DNA of 10,591 nucleotides from Zoogloeaceae bacterium. GTDB taxonomy: Bacteria; Pseudomonadota; Gammaproteobacteria; Burkholderiales; Rhodocyclaceae. The notes under the pieces are model-generated. The model saw only the letters and a program-made list of their open reading frames with translations, made no database searches and had not been told where the DNA came from. The position numbers and the translations under genes are program-made. Each line of letters begins with the position of its first letter. The first letter of the stretch is position 1. Below, piece after piece: positions 7,115-10,591 of the stretch. The stretch covers positions 1-10,591 of the forward strand of contig JAISSL010000201.1 of the NCBI GenBank assembly GCA_031273145.1, in the 5' to 3' direction.

Positions 7115-8410
7115 TCAACGTTTATCCAGCGGAATAACGTCGCGTCTTGCCGCCCCGATATACAACTGGCGCGGACGCCCAATCTTGTATTCAGGATCCG
7201 TCAGCATTTCTTCCCATTGCGCCATCCAGCCCGCAGAACGCGCAAGCGCAAAAATACAGGTAAACATGGAAGTCGGAATGCCAATCGCCTTCTGGACGAT
7301 GCCCGAATAAAAGTCCACATTCGGGTAGAGCTTCTTCTCGATGAAGTAATCGTCTTCCAGCGCGATTTTCTCAAGCGCCTTGGCGAGCTTGAACAGGCGG
7401 TCGTTTTCCAGCCCCAGCTCAGTCAGCACGTCATTGCAAACCTTACGCATCAGCTTGGCGCGCGGGTCGAAATTCTTGTAGACCCGATGCCCAAAGCCCA
7501 TGAGCTTGAAGCTGTCATTCTTGTCCTTGGAACGGTTGATGTACTCGCCCACCTTGGAAACGTCGCCAATCTGCTCCAGCATTTGCAGGCAGGCTTCGTT
7601 CGCGCCGCCATGCGCCGGCCCCCACAGACAGGCAATCCCCGCCGCGACACAGGCAAACGGATTGGCGCCGGAAGAACCCGCCAGCCGTACCGTCGAAGTC
7701 GAGGCATTCTGCTCATGATCCGCGTGCAAGGTGAAGATGATGTCGAGCGCGCGGGTAATGACCGGGTTTGGCTCATATTCCTCGCAGGGCGTCCCGAACA
7801 TCATGTAGAGGAAGTTCTCGACATAGGAGAGATCATTCCTCGGATACATGAACGGCAGGCCGGTGTTGTACTTGTACGCCATGGCGACAATGGTCGGCAG
7901 CTTGGCAATGATCCGGTTGAAGCTGATGGTTTTATGCTCAAGCGTGGAAAAATCCATCGCCTGATGATAAAAGGCGGACAATGCGCCGACAACGCCGGTC
8001 ATGACCGCCATTGGGTGCGCGTCGCGCCGAAACCCGTTATAGAAACGGGTCAACTGGTCATGCACCAGGGTGTGGCTGCGAATCGTGTTCTCGAACTGGG
8101 TTTTTTGAACGGCATTGGGCAATTCGCCATTGCGGAGCAGATAGGCCACTTCCAGAAAACTGCACTGTTCCGCCAGTTGTTCGATGGGATAGCCGCGATA
8201 GAGCAGCTCTCCCTTGTCCCCGTCAATGAAGGTAATGTAGGACTTGCAACTGGCGGTGGACAAAAAGCCGGAATCGTAGGTAAACAATCCCGTTTTGCCG
8301 CCCAGCGCGCGAATATCAATACATTCATTGCCGTGGGTTGGCGTCAGTACCGGAAAATCCAGGGCTTGTTGGCCGGGGATCTGTAGGGTCACGTTGCGTT
8401 CGGTTGTCAT
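7115..8410 (-). CDS. gltA: Citrate synthase, type II (hexameric, NADH-sensitive class)
   Basis: Condenses acetyl-CoA with oxaloacetate to citrate, the entry step of the TCA cycle. It is 431 residues long, right for the type II family. Numbering runs three ahead of E. coli GltA throughout: oxaloacetate-site His232 in [12 protein letters not shown], catalytic His267 in GPAHGGANE, His308 in [13 protein letters not shown], and Asp365 in YPNVDFYSG. Cys209 in FGTPCEEYE matches E. coli Cys206 at the NADH allosteric site, so NADH inhibition is plausible. The frame extends to a TTG at 8443, but the ATG at 8408-8410 has a GGGAAAGAG purine tract upstream and yields the normal N terminus. It lies between sdhE (84 nt away) and sucA (82 nt away), and both gaps carry terminator-like hairpins, so its mRNA level may be set separately from the flanking genes. 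Confidence 0.97.
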   Translation of the reverse strand: MTTERNVTLQIPGQQALDFPVLTPTHGNECIDIRALGGKTGLFTYDSGFLSTASCKSYITFIDGDKGELLYRGYPIEQLAEQCSFLEVAYLLRNGELPNAVQKTQFENTIRSHTLVHDQLTRFYNGFRRDAHPMAVMTGVVGALSAFYHQAMDFSTLEHKTISFNRIIAKLPTIVAMAYKYNTGLPFMYPRNDLSYVENFLYMMFGTPCEEYEPNPVITRALDIIFTLHADHEQNASTSTVRLAGSSGANPFACVAAGIACLWGPAHGGANEACLQMLEQIGDVSKVGEYINRSKDKNDSFKLMGFGHRVYKNFDPRAKLMRKVCNDVLTELGLENDRLFKLAKALEKIALEDDYFIEKKLYPNVDFYSGIVQKAIGIPTSMFTCIFALARSAGWMAQWEEMLTDPEYKIGRPRQLYIGAARRDVIPLDKR

Positions 8411-8441
8411 AGTCTCTTTCCCTGTTGTGTTGAGGTGAACC

Positions 8442-8468
8442 AAAAAGCGCCTTTATAAAGGCTGGCGC
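8442..8468 (-). terminator. Terminator-like hairpin between sdhE and gltA
   Basis: The transcribed strand reads GCGCC (8464-8468), a 12-nt middle, then GGCGC (8447-8451) and TTTTT (8442-8446). Inside it a perfect 14-bp palindrome GCCTTTATAAAGGC (8449-8462) offers an alternative 5-bp stem with a TATA loop. Either fold ends close to the U-tract, so partial termination after sdhE is likely. Stem strength is modest. The same bases contain a possible -10 box, so promoter and terminator readings compete. A second small hairpin with the sdhE stop codon in its loop is at 8489-8502 but has no U-tract. Confidence 0.5.
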
Positions 8469-8478
8469 CCTGTGAAAA
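8452..8478 (-). promoter_or_regulatory. Weak sigma70-like promoter candidate for gltA
   Basis: A TATAAA (8452-8457) resembles a -10 box. The best -35 match is TTTTCA (8473-8478), four of six consensus bases, but the spacer is only 15 bp. Transcription would begin near 8445 and give a leader of about 35 nt before the gltA ATG. The TATAAA sits in the loop of a palindrome, so it may be only part of the hairpin described for this gap. Confidence 0.2.
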
Positions 8479-8494
8479 TGGAACGATTCGGCCT

Positions 8495-8779
8495 TCAGGC
8501 CGCGCCGTCCCTCGTGTGCGCGCCATCCAGCCGACGACGCAGCATGACCACGACCGAGGCCAGGCGCGTATCTTCGCACGCTTCCCGACCGCTGATCCAA
8601 GGCCATAACTTCATGTCCTCGCAATCGGCCAGCTCGACAAAAGCCGCCTGCTCTTCCGGCGCGAGACTGGAAAATTCCTTCTCCAGAAACTCGCCCAGAA
8701 GCAAATCCATTTCCAGCATGGCGCGGCGGGTGCACCGCCAGCGCAGACGGGAAAGGGCAGCCGTATCGAGCGATGCCAT
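8495..8779 (-). CDS. sdhE: FAD assembly factor SdhE (succinate dehydrogenase flavinylation)
   Basis: A small cytoplasmic helical protein (94 residues) of the SdhE/YgfY family, which promotes covalent attachment of FAD to SdhA. The family signature lies at 14-25, reading WRCTRRAMLEMD, followed by the usual acidic helices (FLEKEFSSLAPEEQAAFVELADCEDMKLWPWI). The conserved RGxxE motif here reads Arg19-Ala20-Met21-Leu22-Glu23, with alanine in place of the glycine. The C terminus (DTRLASVVVMLRRRL) is longer than in E. coli. It starts 3 nt after the sdhB stop, with at best a poor ribosome-binding site (GAAG) inside the sdhB end, so translation is probably coupled to sdhB. Position directly after sdhB and before gltA is typical of Betaproteobacteria and supports the call. 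The older label is DUF339. Confidence 0.9.
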   Translation of the reverse strand: MASLDTAALSRLRWRCTRRAMLEMDLLLGEFLEKEFSSLAPEEQAAFVELADCEDMKLWPWISGREACEDTRLASVVVMLRRRLDGAHTRDGAA

Positions 8780-8782
8780 GCT

Positions 8783-9493
8783 TCAGACGTACCGCTTGAC
8801 CATCATTTCCTTGATTTTGCCGATTGCCTGGGTCGGGTTCAATCCCTTCGGGCAAACGTCAACGCAATTCATGATGGTGTGGCAACGGAATAACCGGTAA
8901 GGGTCTTCCAGATTATCCAGCCGTTCATTGGCCGCCTGATCCCGCGTATCGGCCAGAAAACGATAGGCCGTAAGCAATCCGGCAGGCCCCACGAATTTGT
9001 CGGGATTCCACCAGAACGACGGGCAGGAAGTTGAACAGCAGGCGCAGAGAATGCACTCGTAGAGGCCGTTCAGTTCTTCCCGCTCTTCCGGGCTTTGCAG
9101 GCGTTCGCGCTCCGGCGGCGGATCGTTGTTGATCAGGTAAGGCTTTACCGAATGGTACTGCTTGAAGAATTGCGTCATGTCCACAATCAGATCGCGGATG
9201 ATCGGCAACCCCGGCAGGGGGCGCAGAACTACCGGCTCTTTCAGGCTAGCCAGATCAGTCAGGCAGGCCAGGCCGTTCTTGCCATTGATGTTGATGGCGT
9301 CCGAGCCGCAGACCCCTTCCCGGCAGGAACGGCGATAGGCGAGGGTTTCATCCTTCGCTTTCAGCTTGGTGAGCGCATCCAGAAGTTTCCGGTCATGCTC
9401 ATCTACCTCCACGGCAAGGTTCTGCATCCGGGGACGCTCATCCCTGTCCGGGTCGTAGCGGTAAATTCTGAATTGCATCGTGCGTGTCGTCAT
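8783..9493 (-). CDS. sdhB: Succinate dehydrogenase iron-sulfur subunit
   Basis: Electron-transfer subunit of complex II, bound to the inner face of the cytoplasmic membrane, carrying electrons from SdhA flavin to the quinone site. It has 236 residues, normal for the family. The N-terminal ferredoxin domain holds the [2Fe-2S] ligands Cys57, Cys62, Asp65 and Cys77 in SCREGVCGSDA and NGLAC; Asp in the third place is usual in proteobacterial SdhB. The C-terminal domain has Cys147, Cys150, Cys153 and Cys157 in ECILCACCSTSCP, then Cys204, Cys210 and Cys214 in CHTIMNCVDVCPKG, which together bind the [4Fe-4S] and [3Fe-4S] clusters. No membrane segment is seen, as expected, since sdhC/sdhD provide the anchor off-window. 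The ATG has GGAG 6 nt upstream and lies 12 nt after sdhA. Confidence 0.98.
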   Translation of the reverse strand: MTTRTMQFRIYRYDPDRDERPRMQNLAVEVDEHDRKLLDALTKLKAKDETLAYRRSCREGVCGSDAININGKNGLACLTDLASLKEPVVLRPLPGLPIIRDLIVDMTQFFKQYHSVKPYLINNDPPPERERLQSPEEREELNGLYECILCACCSTSCPSFWWNPDKFVGPAGLLTAYRFLADTRDQAANERLDNLEDPYRLFRCHTIMNCVDVCPKGLNPTQAIGKIKEMMVKRYV

Positions 9494-9505
9494 ACTTCTC
9501 TCCGA

Positions 9506-10591
9506 TTAATACGACCGTGTTTTCAGCGCCACGGTCTCGACCGTGAGCGGCGTCAGATGAACGGGCTTGTATTCGATGCGGTTGCCATTACGGAACCAGA
9601 GCGTGTGTTTCAGCCAATCCTTATCGTTGCGGCCATTGGGAAATTCCGGCGTATCCGGGGCATCGTCGCGCACATGCGCGCCGCGCGATTCCTTGCGCGC
9701 TTCCGCCGATACCATGGTCGCCTTGGCGACTTCAATCAGGTTTTCGGTTTCCAGCGCCTCGATTCTGGCGGTGTTCCAGACCTTCGATTTATCCTGAATT
9801 TCCAGATTCTGCACCATCTTCTCGACTTCAAGAATCCGGGCAACGCCCTGTTTTAACATGTCCGCAAAACGGAACACCCCGGCATGATCCTGCATGGTAC
9901 GGGCAATGGCCTGTCTGGCTTCATAAACGCCGATTCCGCCCTTCTTCTCATCCAGTCTGGCAATCCGCGCCAGCACCACATCTCTGGCATCTTCAGGCAG
10001 GGGACGATGCGCCTGCCCGGTTTTCAGGTCTGCCACGGCAGAATCGCCTGCGGATTTGCCAAAGACGAGCAAATCCAGCAGGGAATTCGTCCCGAGACGG
10101 TTCGCGCCATGTACCGAAGCGCAGGCGCATTCGCCCGCCGCGTAAAAGCCGGGGACAACCTTCTGCCCGCCCGTGCCATCCGGCACGACGACATGGCCTT
10201 CGTAGTTGGTGGGAATGCCGCCCATCTGGTAGTGGCAGGTCGGCACGACGGGAATCGGTTCCTTGATCGGATCAACCCCCGCAAACTGAATCGAGATTTC
10301 CCGAATACCCGGCAGACGCTTCATGATGGTCGCCGGTTCAAGGTGAGTAATGTCGAGCAGGACATAATCCTTGTTGGGGCCGCAGCCGCGCCCTTCCTTG
10401 ATTTCGGTGGTCATGGCGCGGGATACCACGTCGCGCGAAGCCAAATCCTTGGCATTCGGCGCGTAGCGTTCCATGAAGCGTTCCTTGTCGGCATTCCGCA
10501 GAATGCCGCCTTCGCCGCGCACCCCTTCGGTAATCAGCACGCCCGCGCCTGCAACGCCGGTCGGATGGAATTGCCAGAACTCCATATCTTC
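9506..10591 (-). CDS. sdhA: Succinate dehydrogenase flavoprotein subunit, C-terminal part (cut by the right edge)
   Basis: Catalytic subunit of complex II, oxidising succinate to fumarate at a covalently bound FAD. The last 361 residues are present; the frame runs open through the window edge (Glu-Asp before MEFWQFHPTG), so the N-terminal FAD fold and the flavinylated His are off-window. In visible numbering, HPTG is at 9-12, RGEGG at 25-29, the proton-shuttle Arg58 is in RDVVSR, the substrate His120 is in PTCHYQMGG, and Arg165 is in ANRLGTNS. The C-terminal helical domain has RKESRGAHVRDDAPD and ends in KTRSY, as in other SdhA. The HYQMGG and RGAH motifs with the adjoining sdhB and sdhE favour SdhA over fumarate reductase FrdA. 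The ATG at 10583-10585 is internal, not the start. Confidence 0.97.
   Translation of the reverse strand, partial: EDMEFWQFHPTGVAGAGVLITEGVRGEGGILRNADKERFMERYAPNAKDLASRDVVSRAMTTEIKEGRGCGPNKDYVLLDITHLEPATIMKRLPGIREISIQFAGVDPIKEPIPVVPTCHYQMGGIPTNYEGHVVVPDGTGGQKVVPGFYAAGECACASVHGANRLGTNSLLDLLVFGKSAGDSAVADLKTGQAHRPLPEDARDVVLARIARLDEKKGGIGVYEARQAIARTMQDHAGVFRFADMLKQGVARILEVEKMVQNLEIQDKSKVWNTARIEALETENLIEVAKATMVSAEARKESRGAHVRDDAPDTPEFPNGRNDKDWLKHTLWFRNGNRIEYKPVHLTPLTVETVALKTRSY

Noticed and set aside
7033..7182. Upstream extension of sucA by 50 codons
   Set aside because: It would overlap the end of gltA and pass through the terminator; the MLQQ start has a good ribosome-binding site and the family N terminus.
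6989..8386. A 465-codon plus-strand frame opposite gltA
   Set aside because: Codon-aligned mirror of gltA, no domain visible in the translation.
8781..8790. Resemblance to the Neisseria DNA uptake sequence (TTCAGACG...)
   Set aside because: It matches only part of the decamer and lies at the sdhB end; no other copies were noticed.
1..10591. CRISPR arrays, insertion sequences, tRNA or rRNA genes
   Set aside because: No direct-repeat/spacer pattern, transposase, terminal inverted repeats or RNA gene was recognised.

Overview
The window holds most of one minus-strand TCA-cycle gene cluster followed by two Sel1-repeat genes. Every supported gene is on the minus strand, so transcription runs from high to low coordinates. 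The order sdhA-sdhB-sdhE-gltA-sucA-sucB-lpd, with sdhE between sdhB and gltA, is the arrangement I know from Betaproteobacteria such as Neisseriales, Burkholderiales and relatives. Protein motifs and moderately GC-rich, NNG/NNC-biased codons agree with that. I cannot name a genus. No Neisseria-type uptake sequence was noticed.

Layout in transcription order: the right edge cuts sdhA, leaving its C-terminal 361 residues. After 12 nt comes sdhB (succinate dehydrogenase iron-sulfur subunit), and 3 nt later sdhE (flavinylation factor). An 84-nt gap with a terminator-like hairpin and a weak promoter candidate precedes gltA (type II citrate synthase). An 82-nt gap with a good rho-independent terminator precedes sucA (2-oxoglutarate dehydrogenase E1). 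sucB (E2) follows after 13 nt and lpd (E3) after 43 nt. Together these genes supply citrate synthase, the whole 2-oxoglutarate dehydrogenase complex, and the soluble subunits plus assembly factor of complex II. sucC and sucD, which often follow, are not seen in the window.

Seven bases after the lpd stop is a perfect 16-bp inverted repeat with a following T-rich stretch, taken as the operon terminator. Beyond it are a secreted protein with seven Sel1 repeats (340-1440) and the start of a related lipoprotein gene cut by the left edge (1-215). These two look like paralogues. Their leaders align, their first mature motifs align, and each is preceded by a hairpin with the same 10-bp stem exactly 37 nt upstream of its start codon.

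The TCA genes are complete-looking and ordinary. I do not see a new biological system here. The points most worth checking are the duplicated hairpin plus Sel1 unit, the terminator between gltA and sucA, and the Gly-to-Ala change in the SdhE RGxxE motif. Several start codons were moved inward from the longest open frame on ribosome-binding-site grounds; the reasons are given in each entry.
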